A stretch of 47,700 nt of DNA from SAR116 cluster bacterium AG-337-N21 (lineage in GTDB: Bacteria; Pseudomonadota; Alphaproteobacteria; Puniceispirillales; Marisalimonadaceae). The stretch covers positions 1 to 47,700 of the forward strand of contig QBZZ01000017.1 in assembly GCA_003282145.1 (NCBI GenBank), in the 5' to 3' direction. The notes below the pieces were generated by a model. It worked only from the letters and a program-made list of their open reading frames with translations, had not been told where the DNA came from and did no database searches. This document shows, piece by piece, positions 40,541-47,700 of the stretch. Position numbers and translations under genes: made by a program. Within the stretch, counting starts at the first letter, position 1. Each line of letters opens with the position of its first letter.

Positions 40541-41994
40541 AATTTACTCACCATAATGGAAGTTAAATTTTCAAATGGTTCTATAAAAAAGAAAAGTAAA
40601 ATAGTTAAAAAACAAGTAATTAATGTAGGTATTGTTATTAATATTGGTATTTTTATTTTAACTTCTCTTTCCTTTTTAAAAAAGAAAGCCCTAGCAGGAA
40701 TTTCCATTAAGTAATATGCATTAAGAATTGTTGAAATACAAAAAACTGCTATCACTGTTATGTATCCACTTTCAGCTGCACCTAGCATTAAAAAAAACTT
40801 ACTCCAGGAACCGCCCATTGGAGGCACTCCAATAATAGACAAAGATCCTACGAAAAAGGCTAAAAAGATTAAGGGCATAGATTTACCATGACCATTTAAC
40901 TCAGAAATTTTTGACATTTTCGCTCCTACATAAATGGCACCTGCTACAAAGAATAAAGTAATTTTACCTGCTGCATGCGTAATGATATGTAAAGTCGCCC
41001 CTTGAGTGGCCATCGAGGAAGCTAGAGCTCCTCCTAATGTTATGTATGACAGTTGACTTATAGTTGAATAGGCTAATCTTGCTTTTATATCATCTTTATA
41101 AATTGCAATTATACTTGTTGTAAGTAGTGTAAAAGAGGCTAACCAAACTAACCAGTTGGATGCTCCTGTTTTTGACAAAAAATCGATTCCAAATACATTT
41201 GTCAGTATTAATAACATGGTAAAAACACCAGCTTTTACAACTGCTACAGCATGTAAAAGAGCAGACACAGGTGTCGGTGCTACCATTGCAGCAGGCAACC
41301 ATTTATGAATTGGCATTAGGGCGGCTTTACCTATTCCAAAAACAAACATAGCTAGTAAATATGGGGCATACTTAGGGTTCATTTTTCCATCTAAAACACC
41401 ATTTTGAGACATTTCTAGAGATCCAGTAACTACCCAAACCCAAATTATTGCTGGAAGAAGTAGAATAACAGAAGTACCCACTAGAATAGACATGTAAAGA
41501 CGTCCAGCTTTCTGCGCCATTTCATTTTGTTTATGCGTAACTAATGGATAGGTTGAAAATGTTAGTACTTCATAAAAAATAAATAACGTTAGTAAATCGC
41601 CTGCATAGGCAATACATAAAGCTGCATGAACAGCCATAGCATAAAATATATAAAATCTTGTTTGATTTTTTTCTTTATTTCCTCTCATATAACCAACAGA
41701 ATATATTGCTGCAAAAATCCAAAGTACAGAAGCGACAAGTCCAAATATTGCACCCAAGGGTGTAACTACGAAACTTATAGAGATCCCTTCAGCTATCTGT
41801 AACAATTCTAACCTTGGTTGCTCTCCATTTAAAATAGAAGCCATCAATTGGATAGATCCCCAAGAGCTTATTATACCCCCAAAAGGACCAAGAATATCTC
41901 TCAAGATAGGTTTGGATGATAACAAAGGTGTCAATAGACACACTAGCAGAGGAGATAAAAGTGTAATTAAAATTAAATTTTCGAAGGAGATCAT
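40537..41994 (-). CDS. Mrp-like antiporter subunit, NuoL/MrpA-N-type
   Basis: 485 residues, about 14 spans, overlapping the next upstream gene by four bases. HKWLPAAMVAPTPVSALLHAVAVVKAGVFTMLLI around residue 220-255 is the NuoL/MrpA signature with the conserved Lys, and HIITHAAGKITLFFVAGAIYVGA is the later His/Lys helix. The length is that of the proton-channel core only; the large C-terminal module of MrpA is missing, but part of it (DUF4040-like) is encoded separately at 44326-44898. It is a candidate sodium/proton channel subunit. Confidence 0.88.
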   Translation of the reverse strand: MISFENLILITLLSPLLVCLLTPLLSSKPILRDILGPFGGIISSWGSIQLMASILNGEQPRLELLQIAEGISISFVVTPLGAIFGLVASVLWIFAAIYSVGYMRGNKEKNQTRFYIFYAMAVHAALCIAYAGDLLTLFIFYEVLTFSTYPLVTHKQNEMAQKAGRLYMSILVGTSVILLLPAIIWVWVVTGSLEMSQNGVLDGKMNPKYAPYLLAMFVFGIGKAALMPIHKWLPAAMVAPTPVSALLHAVAVVKAGVFTMLLILTNVFGIDFLSKTGASNWLVWLASFTLLTTSIIAIYKDDIKARLAYSTISQLSYITLGGALASSMATQGATLHIITHAAGKITLFFVAGAIYVGAKMSKISELNGHGKSMPLIFLAFFVGSLSIIGVPPMGGSWSKFFLMLGAAESGYITVIAVFCISTILNAYYLMEIPARAFFFKKEREVKIKIPILITIPTLITCFLTILLFFFIEPFENLTSIMVSKL

Positions 41995-43484
41995 TTTGAC
42001 ACTCCTACTAATTTTTCAGCTGCCTCAATACTACTATCTACAACAAAAGAAGCATCTAAACCAAAATAAATATTTAAGAATGTTATTATTAACAAAGAGA
42101 TATAAATTGTAGGGTTTTCCTTAATAATTATTTCTTTTCTTGGTTGTTGTAACCATAAAGCCTCAATCATTTTCCATAAATAAATAACTGACAATGCTGA
42201 ACTAAATAATATAAGTATAGCTATCCATAAACCATCTGCACCTATAGAGGCTTTTATAAGGTATAGCTTGGAAATAAAACCAGCAGTTAGCGGAAGTCCT
42301 GCAAGGCTAAGTGAGCAAATTACAAAACAAAAAAAAGTTATTGGCATAGCCCTTCCAAGACCAGATAAGTTACTGAGAGTTACTCTTTTTTGGATATAAA
42401 AACTAATTGAAGTTATTGCCATGAATAGCGCGCCTTTAATAAGTGCGTGATTAAACATATGAATAAAACCAGCAGCAACACTTGCCTTAGTTCCGATTGC
42501 AAATGCCAATGTTATATAACCTATTTGTGCAACTGAAGAATGCGCTAAAAGGCGTTTAATATCTTTTTCATAGACAGCCATTATTGTACCAGCAAACATA
42601 GCTATTATTGAAAGAGGAAGAATTATATATGAGAGTGTGTTAATGATCAAATTATCTGCAATATCAAAAACAGAAAATAAAATGCGAGCAAGAATATATA
42701 AAGATGCTTTTGTAGCAGTAGCAGCTAGTAAAACAGAAACGGCAGATGGTGCATAAGCGTATGCCCTTGGCAACCAAATATGCATTGGAAAAACAGCTGC
42801 TTTAACCATAATTCCAACTATCATAAAACCAAATCCAGCTATTAATGCTTTATTATTTTTTAGATCTACAACACGTTCTGAGAGATCTGCCATATTAAGA
42901 GTTCCTGTTATTCCATATAACAACCCAACTCCTATTACGTAAAGTGTGGCACCTACAGCACCAATAATTAGATAATTATAAGCTGCTACCAGAGCTTGTT
43001 TATCCTTTTGCGCTCCCATTGCTACCAAAGCAACAGAAGCTAAAGAAGATATCTCTAAGAATACAAAAAGGTTAAATGCATCTCCGGTAGTGACTAATCC
43101 AATTAACCCTGCAATTGCTAGAAGCCATAAACTATAAACTTTAGAAATTGAGGTTTCATTAATTTCGTCAGGCATCATTTTAGATGAAAAAATAGTTGTT
43201 AAAAAACCAATCAAAGTAATAATGATAATTGGGAATATTGAAACTTTATCAATTACATACTCTATGCCAAGAGGGGGAGCCCAATTTCCTAAGGCGTATG
43301 AAATAGTCGAATGAATTTGGACTTCTTGATATAATAAAATTGAAAATATGAAAGCTACAAAAGTGCTAGCAAAAGTCAGCAGCCAGCTAAAAAAAATATT
43401 TGGTATTAATACCACTATCAGAGACATCATTAACGGACATAGAACGACTAATATAGGCAGATTTTTAATTAAAATATCTGTCAT
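41991..43484 (-). CDS. mnhD: Mrp-like antiporter subunit D (MnhD/MrpD)
   Basis: 497 residues, about 14 spans. VKAAVFPMHIWLPRAYAYAPSAVSVLLAATATKASLY around residue 225-260 is the MrpD/NuoM-type Lys/Pro region, with Lys in the discontinuous helix; HMFNHALIKGALFMAITSISF follows. Together with the two other large subunits it makes three consecutive antiporter-like subunits, reminiscent of NuoL/M/N. The ATG overlaps the MnhC stop by four bases. Confidence 0.92.
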   Translation of the reverse strand: MTDILIKNLPILVVLCPLMMSLIVVLIPNIFFSWLLTFASTFVAFIFSILLYQEVQIHSTISYALGNWAPPLGIEYVIDKVSIFPIIIITLIGFLTTIFSSKMMPDEINETSISKVYSLWLLAIAGLIGLVTTGDAFNLFVFLEISSLASVALVAMGAQKDKQALVAAYNYLIIGAVGATLYVIGVGLLYGITGTLNMADLSERVVDLKNNKALIAGFGFMIVGIMVKAAVFPMHIWLPRAYAYAPSAVSVLLAATATKASLYILARILFSVFDIADNLIINTLSYIILPLSIIAMFAGTIMAVYEKDIKRLLAHSSVAQIGYITLAFAIGTKASVAAGFIHMFNHALIKGALFMAITSISFYIQKRVTLSNLSGLGRAMPITFFCFVICSLSLAGLPLTAGFISKLYLIKASIGADGLWIAILILFSSALSVIYLWKMIEALWLQQPRKEIIIKENPTIYISLLIITFLNIYFGLDASFVVDSSIEAAEKLVGVSK

Positions 43485-43894
43485 TGTATAAATTTCGTAT
43501 CAATTTTTTTACTTGTTTCAATTTGGTCATGATAATCAACCAGATCCTGAGCAGATATCTCATCTTCTTCAATACTACCGTATTCTGAATTTATTCTTAA
43601 TACCAATGACAAACCTAATGCAGTAGTTGCAACTCCTACAACAATTGCTGTAAGTATTAAAACATGCGGAAGTGGATTGGAATAAACAGTATCAATTGCA
43701 TTATTTAGAATTGGAGGAGTACCACCTTTAATTTTACCAAAAGTAATATATAGAAGAAAAACTGATGTCTGAAAAATTGTTAATCCTACTATCTTCTTTA
43801 AAAAATTTTTTCTTCCAATAACTAGAAACAATCCTATCATCATAAGTAGGAAAACAATCCAATAATTCCAAATGCCAATAGTAGAAGATATCAT
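43481..43894 (-). CDS. mnhC: Mrp-like antiporter subunit C (NuoK-like)
   Basis: 137 residues. NuoK/MnhC pattern: three spans, NFLKKIVGLTIFQTSVFLLYITFGK, and PLPHVLILTAIVVGVATTALGLSLVLRI with the Glu-poor TA-V-GVA segment of MnhC. It ends in an extra charged tail (EEDEISAQDLVDYHDQIETSKKI) of about 25 residues beyond the usual MnhC length. ATG 43894 one base after MnhB's TAA. Confidence 0.92.
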   Translation of the reverse strand: MISSTIGIWNYWIVFLLMMIGLFLVIGRKNFLKKIVGLTIFQTSVFLLYITFGKIKGGTPPILNNAIDTVYSNPLPHVLILTAIVVGVATTALGLSLVLRINSEYGSIEEDEISAQDLVDYHDQIETSKKIDTKFIQ

Positions 43895-43895
43895 T

Positions 43896-44324
43896 TTACT
43901 TATCTTTTCCTGATTTAAAACTTACGAAAGCATTGAACAAAGCAATCATTACATTTGATACGGTAAGACCTACACCAAATTCAATTAACAAAATACCAAT
44001 ATGCTGTCCTGATTGTGGAGAAGATCCTAAAATGTTATACGATAAAAATTCCTCTCCAAGCAACATTGAAGCAATGCCAACTCCACCATATAGCAAGCCA
44101 CCTAGAGCTAATAAAAATAAATTAATATTTGATGGGAAAAGTTTTTTGCCTTCATCAACGCCAAATACAACTGAATAAAGTATAAAAGCACTTGCAACTA
44201 TTACCCCAGCCTGAAATCCACCACCAGGACCAAAATCTCCATGAAATTGTACATATAAGCCAAATAAAATTATTGGTGCAAAAAGTATTTTTGTAGAAAC
44301 TCTTAAGATTGGGTTTTCATTCAT
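43896..44324 (-). CDS. mnhB: Mrp-like antiporter subunit B (MnhB)
   Basis: 142 residues, four spans. GPGGGFQAGVIVASAFILYSVVFG near residue 30-54 is the MnhB family signature, followed by SGQHIGILLIEFGVGLTVSNVMIALFNAF. It starts with ATG one base after the previous gene's stop and is one of the small-subunit set B, C, E, F and G that identifies this operon as Mrp-type. Confidence 0.93.
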   Translation of the reverse strand: MNENPILRVSTKILFAPIILFGLYVQFHGDFGPGGGFQAGVIVASAFILYSVVFGVDEGKKLFPSNINLFLLALGGLLYGGVGIASMLLGEEFLSYNILGSSPQSGQHIGILLIEFGVGLTVSNVMIALFNAFVSFKSGKDK

Positions 44325-44325
44325 A

Positions 44326-44898
44326 TCAACTAACTTTTCTTTTAGAATTTTTGTTTTTTTGTTTACTGGTTTGCGTGTTATTCTTTAATAATACTAAAAC
44401 TGCAACTCCAGCTGTAAACACAACTATTGTTTCACCAAAAGTATCATAACCTCTATAACTTGCTAGCACTGACGTAACTATATTTGGAATACCAATGTCA
44501 TCTCGTGATCCTAAAATATAGTCTGGAACAATATGTTGATGTACTGGAGAGGACAATAGTCCAATTTCAGGCAAGTCATAACTACACCAGATCAAAATTC
44601 CACCCAGAAGTATGCATGTAAGGGCTGGTAGAGTTTGACTATTTATATTTTCTTCTTCCTCTTTTGGTAGGTAAGCCATAGCAGCTAAAAATAATATTGT
44701 AGAAATTCCAGCTCCTACAGAGGCTTCAGTAAAGGCAACATCAACAGCATCAAGAGTTATGAACATTAACGCAGCTACTAACGAATAAGCACTAGTTAAA
44801 ACTACAGTAAAAATTAAAGTTCTTGTTCTGAGTAGTGCAATGCCAATAGCAAGCATAACTGTGACCAAAAATGCATTTATAATTAATTCAGATATCAT
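44326..44898 (-). CDS. DUF4040/MBH-type subunit (detached MrpA C-terminal module)
   Basis: 190 residues, about five spans. The first half (RTLIFTVVLTSAYSLVAALMFITLDAVDVAFTEASVGAGISTILFLAAMAYL) is the DUF4040/MbhD-like domain that forms the end of MrpA in typical Mrp complexes; the second half (VTSVLASYRGYDTFGETIVVFTAGVAVLVLL) resembles MbhE or the N-terminal part of MrpB. So the module is a gene of its own, as in archaeal membrane-bound hydrogenases. It overlaps mnhG by four bases. Confidence 0.88.
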   Translation of the reverse strand: MISELIINAFLVTVMLAIGIALLRTRTLIFTVVLTSAYSLVAALMFITLDAVDVAFTEASVGAGISTILFLAAMAYLPKEEEENINSQTLPALTCILLGGILIWCSYDLPEIGLLSSPVHQHIVPDYILGSRDDIGIPNIVTSVLASYRGYDTFGETIVVFTAGVAVLVLLKNNTQTSKQKNKNSKRKVS

Positions 44899-45215
44899 AA
44901 AAGCTTTCCGATCTTCTTACCTACAGGCATTAAATTCTTTTTGCGAGCCAAATTAGCAGTAACGTGGCTGGTAACCGGACTAGTAAAAAATACAAAAACA
45001 CCTATTAAAATCAATTTAACTGTAATTAAAGACCAGCCTGTTTGTAAGATCATACCTAGAAGAAAAAAAGCTGTGCCACCAGTATCAATCATACCCGCAG
45101 CGTGAATTCTTGAAAACACATCTGGTAGTTTAATGAGTCCGCACGCACCAATTATAATAGATAAAGAACCTATAAAAAAACATAAGCCTGTAATGATGTC
45201 TATAAACAAGTCCAT
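44895..45215 (-). CDS. mnhG: Mrp-like antiporter subunit G (MnhG)
   Basis: 106 residues, three spans. LIKLPDVFSRIHAAGMIDTGGTAFFLLGMIL is the MnhG motif (PD-F-R-HA). It begins one base inside the MnhF stop (TAATG) and ends overlapping the DUF4040 gene by four bases. The tail (LARKKNLMPVGKKIGKLL) is basic. Confidence 0.93.
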   Translation of the reverse strand: MDLFIDIITGLCFFIGSLSIIIGACGLIKLPDVFSRIHAAGMIDTGGTAFFLLGMILQTGWSLITVKLILIGVFVFFTSPVTSHVTANLARKKNLMPVGKKIGKLL

Positions 45216-45481
45216 TATTTTTTTTGTTCCCCTAATGAGCCTGTACTAAAAAGTTTTAACACAGCAACTGTTCCTATGAAATTAATTAAAGCGTAAACAA
45301 TTGCGATGTCCAAAAACTCTGGTCTATTTGTATAAAAACCATGAAGAGCAATTCCAATTACAATGATAGTTCCAAGACTGTTAACAGCTAAAACTCTGTC
45401 AAAAGTTGTCTGACCTAAAATGATTCTAATTAATATTAGTATACCTGAAAATGCGCATGCGATTAAAGCGGCTAAAAACAT
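45215..45481 (-). CDS. mnhF: Mrp-like antiporter subunit F (MnhF)
   Basis: 88 residues from ATG 45481. The open frame begins with GTG at 45502, but AAGGAG lies seven bases before the ATG, which shares one base with the mnhE stop. Three spans and TTFDRVLAVNSLGTIIVIGIAL, LDIAIVYALINFIGTVAVLK are the MnhF signatures (Asp in DR and DIA). Confidence 0.93.
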   Translation of the reverse strand: MFLAALIACAFSGILILIRIILGQTTFDRVLAVNSLGTIIVIGIALHGFYTNRPEFLDIAIVYALINFIGTVAVLKLFSTGSLGEQKK

Positions 45482-45948
45482 TATTGATCTCCTTCTAACC
45501 ACTTTACTTTTTTATCCATTACATTACTTCTAACGTCATTCCCAAAATCAGAGTTAAGAGCATGTACCTCAAACATATTATCTTTAATCTTTGTAGTAAC
45601 AGTTCCTGGAGTCAAAGTAATAGAATTTGCGTATGTTACTTTAGCAACATCAGTTGATTGTGAGGCTTTTACAGTAAAAGTTTCAGGATCAATTTTTCCA
45701 GATATTATAACTTTTGCAGTATTTAGGTTTGAGATAAATATTTCTTTAAACAACCAAATTAAATAGTTAAAAAGTCTAGGAAAGAAAAATAAAGGTAATC
45801 CTTCTTTATCAATAAGTTTTGCTCTTCTGGCAACATACACACAAAAAGCGCAAGATAGTACTCCAAGACTTGTTATAAGGAAACTATAATGCCCAGACAT
45901 TAAAAGCCATAATCCTAGTAAAATAACAAAGAGTGATATTGATTTCAT
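45481..45948 (-). CDS. mnhE: Mrp-like antiporter subunit E (MnhE), first gene of the operon
   Basis: 155 residues. Two N-terminal spans, LWLFKEIFISNLNTAKVIISG after them, and YANSITLTPGTVTTKIKDNMFEVHAL, the MnhE signature. It is the first gene of the operon, transcribed minus. The 77-bp region upstream (45949-46025) separates it from thiY, which ends convergently with nothing on this strand, so the promoter should be there. It holds a GCTAATTTTTAGC hairpin but no other clear signal. Together the operon reads E-F-G-DUF4040-B-C-D-L-small-D''. Confidence 0.93.
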   Translation of the reverse strand: MKSISLFVILLGLWLLMSGHYSFLITSLGVLSCAFCVYVARRAKLIDKEGLPLFFFPRLFNYLIWLFKEIFISNLNTAKVIISGKIDPETFTVKASQSTDVAKVTYANSITLTPGTVTTKIKDNMFEVHALNSDFGNDVRSNVMDKKVKWLEGDQ

Positions 45949-46025
45949 TAAACTAAACCCCTATTCATATTAACGCTAATTTTTAGCTAATGTTAGGTTT
46001 AATTTCAATAAAAGTTTTTATCTAC

Positions 46026-46964
46026 CTAAGGTTTAGCAAATGTTTCTACTTTTGTTATTTTTTTAATAATTCCTTTTTCCTTGAGAAAATTACTAAAATT
46101 TTTGTAAGTATTTAAATCATGAGCTTGTGGTCTTAATGTGAATCTTGGTAAAGTATCTTTAAAAGCACGTTTGTTCAACTCATCATCAAGACCCTTTCTA
46201 TAAGTAGAAAAATCTTTCCATGTCGACTTTGGATCGTTAACAATAGTAAGTGTTGCTTTTTGGATAGCTTTGAAAAATTTATTAAAAACAGGATTATTTC
46301 TGTTTTTAGCATTTGCTATATAAATAAGTTCTTCATAGGAAGGAACTCCGTGTTCTTCAGGGTAAAAAGCTTTACCAGGGTGATTTACTATATCCATTTG
46401 ATTAAGTTCAAAATTTCTAAATGCGCCTATTACTGCATCAACTTTTTTTGCAATTAAAGATGGCGATAAAGAAAAATTTATGTTTATTAATTCAACATCT
46501 GACATTTTAAGGTTGTACTTTTGTAGCATCCCTGACAGCAGAGCTTCTTCAAAGCCCCCAACAGAAAAACCAACTTTTTTACCTTTTAGATCTGCAATTG
46601 ATTTAATAGGTCCATCTTTTAAAACCACAAGGGAATTTAAAGGTACACTAACTAAGGTTCCAACTCTTACTACTGGTAAGCCTTGATCTACTTGAATATG
46701 AAGTTGTGGTTGATAGGAAATAGCTAGGTCTAATTTACCGGCAGCAACTAGTTTTGGAGGGTCATTAGGATCAGCTGGTTCAATCAATTCAACTTCTAAT
46801 CCAACATCCTTAAAAAAATTTCTTTTTTGAGCTATAATTAAAGGAGCATGATCAGGGTTAATAAACCAATCAAGCCCTATAGTAAGTTTGTCTGTTTTAG
46901 CGTTAACAACACTGGTTATGACTGATAACAAAATTATAGTGAGTATCTTAAATATATTATGCAT
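46026..46964 (-). CDS. thiY: ABC transporter substrate-binding protein for thiamine pyrimidine precursor
   Basis: 312 residues. A signal peptide of about 22 residues (MHNIFKILTIILLSVITSVVNA), then an NMT1/THI5-like domain starting LTIGLDWFINPDHAPLIIAQ; EPADPNDPPKLVAAGKLDLAISYQPQLHIQVDQGLP is the ThiY hallmark that binds formylaminopyrimidine/HMP. It is periplasmic and feeds the thiX permease in the upstream gene and an ATPase not in the window. The ATG lies nine bases after the riboswitch's GGAGG, so expression is under TPP control. This indicates salvage of a thiamine precursor. Confidence 0.93.
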   Translation of the reverse strand: MHNIFKILTIILLSVITSVVNAKTDKLTIGLDWFINPDHAPLIIAQKRNFFKDVGLEVELIEPADPNDPPKLVAAGKLDLAISYQPQLHIQVDQGLPVVRVGTLVSVPLNSLVVLKDGPIKSIADLKGKKVGFSVGGFEEALLSGMLQKYNLKMSDVELININFSLSPSLIAKKVDAVIGAFRNFELNQMDIVNHPGKAFYPEEHGVPSYEELIYIANAKNRNNPVFNKFFKAIQKATLTIVNDPKSTWKDFSTYRKGLDDELNKRAFKDTLPRFTLRPQAHDLNTYKNFSNFLKEKGIIKKITKVETFAKP

Positions 46965-46968
46965 TCTG

Positions 46969-47047
46969 CATCTCCCTCCGCTGGTTCTAACCAGATCAGG
47001 TTATAAGGGTTAATTTCTCAGCAAGACAAATGTCAAGCACCCCTGGC
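46969..47047 (-). promoter_or_regulatory. TPP (THI-box) riboswitch controlling thiY
   Basis: Read on the minus strand, the region contains GGGGTGC, CTGAGA, ACCCTTATAACCTGATCTGG, and TAGAACCAGCGGAGGGAG, the conserved THI-box elements in order and with normal spacing. GGAGG within the 3' part (46974-46979) lies nine to ten bases before the thiY ATG and so probably serves as ribosome-binding site. TPP binding would hide it and stop translation; this is inference from position. It is inside the gap between thiX (stop 47091) and thiY. Confidence 0.95.
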
Positions 47048-47090
47048 AAATAAATTTTTTACATATTTTAAAAAATAATCAATAACTTTT

Positions 47091-47700
47091 TTATTTCCAC
47101 CACACATATCTACTCAAAATTATATCAGTAATTCTGTATAAGGTTATTGTCATGAATATTAAAATTATTAAAGCTGCAAACATATTATCTGTTTGAAGAC
47201 GTGCGTTGCTATAAATCATAAATGAACCAAGTCCGGTACTGCCGCCAATCCATTCACCAACTACAGCTCCAATAGGTGCGAAGCAGGCAGCAACTCTAAT
47301 TCCAGAACATAATCCGGGAAGAGAAGAGGGGATTTTAATTTTCCAAAATAATTGAGTTTTTGAGAAATTTAATGTTTTACCAGCGTCAATTAATTCTTGA
47401 GGTACTTTATTCAATGCATCAGTAAAATTTGAGGTAATTGGAAAAAAAACAATTAAAACACCAATTACAATTTTGCTACTTATTCCATAGCCAAGCCATA
47501 AAATTAATAACGGAGCTAAAGCAAATACTGGGATTGACTGACTTGCCAGTAAGATAGGCATAACCCATATCTTCAATCGTGGTGATGAAGAAATTGCTAG
47601 AGCTGTAGTAATGCCTATTAGCGTTCCTATTATAATAGAAGCTAGAATTTCAACAAGAGTATATGATGAGTGAATTAAAAGTTGTTCCCAATTATTAAAA
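47091..47700 (-). CDS. thiX: ABC transporter permease, thiamine-precursor type (cut by window edge)
   Basis: The frame is open to the window edge; the visible 203 codons begin within ...NNWEQLLIHSSYTLVEILAS and the TTG at 47576 is an internal Leu, not a start. Binding-protein-dependent permease: several spans, SIPVFALAPLLILWLGYGISSKIVI, and the EAA-like loop FPITSNFTDALNKVPQELIDAGKTLNFSKTQLFWKIKIPSSLPG, then GEWIGGSTGLGSFM. Membership in the ThiXYZ-type importer rests on its position upstream of thiY on the same strand; the riboswitch lies between the two, so it regulates thiY rather than this gene's translation. Confidence 0.88.
   Translation of the reverse strand, partial: FNNWEQLLIHSSYTLVEILASIIIGTLIGITTALAISSSPRLKIWVMPILLASQSIPVFALAPLLILWLGYGISSKIVIGVLIVFFPITSNFTDALNKVPQELIDAGKTLNFSKTQLFWKIKIPSSLPGLCSGIRVAACFAPIGAVVGEWIGGSTGLGSFMIYSNARLQTDNMFAALIILIFMTITLYRITDIILSRYVWWK

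Noticed and set aside
41096-41302. Cys-rich 68-residue frame on the minus strand
   Set aside because: It is an alternate reading of the NuoL-like gene at 40537-41994; the richness in Cys is a frame artefact.
45949-46025. Intrinsic terminator between mnhE and thiY
   Set aside because: GCTAATTTTTAGC can pair over five bases but has no clean T-run; left as part of the mnhE upstream region.

Overview
The window is a very AT-rich, gene-dense stretch with overlapping ATGA/TAATG gene junctions and frequent TTG starts. The gene content fits an uncultured, streamlined marine-type alphaproteobacterium: CobF-dependent (aerobic) cobalamin synthesis, a CobC/CobD pair, an NAD-type formate dehydrogenase with a fused NuoE/NuoF subunit, ETF:ubiquinone oxidoreductase, an Mrp/MBH-type cation antiporter and a ThiXY-type pyrimidine transporter behind a TPP riboswitch. 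The exact order cannot be fixed from sequence alone.

Layout. (1) 1-9845: late cobalamin genes on both strands: the end of cobB, then cobA and cobF (+); cobU, cobT, cobS (-); an epimerase-like gene whose true start appears to be a non-standard codon, then cobO and cobQ (+); cobC, cobD and a histidine phosphatase (-). Together they cover corrin-ring methylation, a,c-diamidation, adenosylation, amidation, aminopropanol attachment and nucleotide-loop assembly. (2) 10005-12228: an intact tRNA-Asp, followed 2.1 kb later by a 43-bp near-perfect copy of its 3' end. The bracketed segment carries only a DGQHR-domain (DndB-like) gene and a 73-residue gene, with no integrase. This is the best mobile-element/defence-type candidate in the window. 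(3) 12319-21324: scavenging catabolism (VOC protein, MFS exporter, amidohydrolase, PLP aminotransferase, SSADH-type dehydrogenase, terminator), a signalling trio (GAF protein, 110-residue protein, double cyclic-nucleotide-binding protein) and the KDGal kinase/KDPGal aldolase pair. (4) 21337-26910: formate dehydrogenase (NuoE-F fusion plus molybdenum catalytic subunit), then a two-subunit TPP decarboxylase resembling sulfopyruvate decarboxylase. (5) 26987-30354: a MarR regulator with a candidate operator and an EmrA/EmrB-like efflux pair. (6) 30362-35160: homocysteine methyltransferase, MoxR ATPase, VWA protein, hotdog thioesterase and a multi-pass permease. (7) 35143-38500 (-): an EamA exporter, ETF-QO, a NifU/SufU-like scaffold translationally coupled to a 43-residue membrane protein, and a 32-residue membrane ORF on the + strand. 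(8) 38623-45948 (-): a ten-gene Mrp-like antiporter operon with three NuoL/M/N-type subunits and no full-length MrpA. (9) 46026-47700 (-): thiY, the TPP riboswitch and the truncated thiX permease.

Many starts were moved from the longest reading frame on the basis of Shine-Dalgarno spacing or neighbour overlap; each entry says so. Family assignments rest on recognised motifs and on lengths; no database search was possible.
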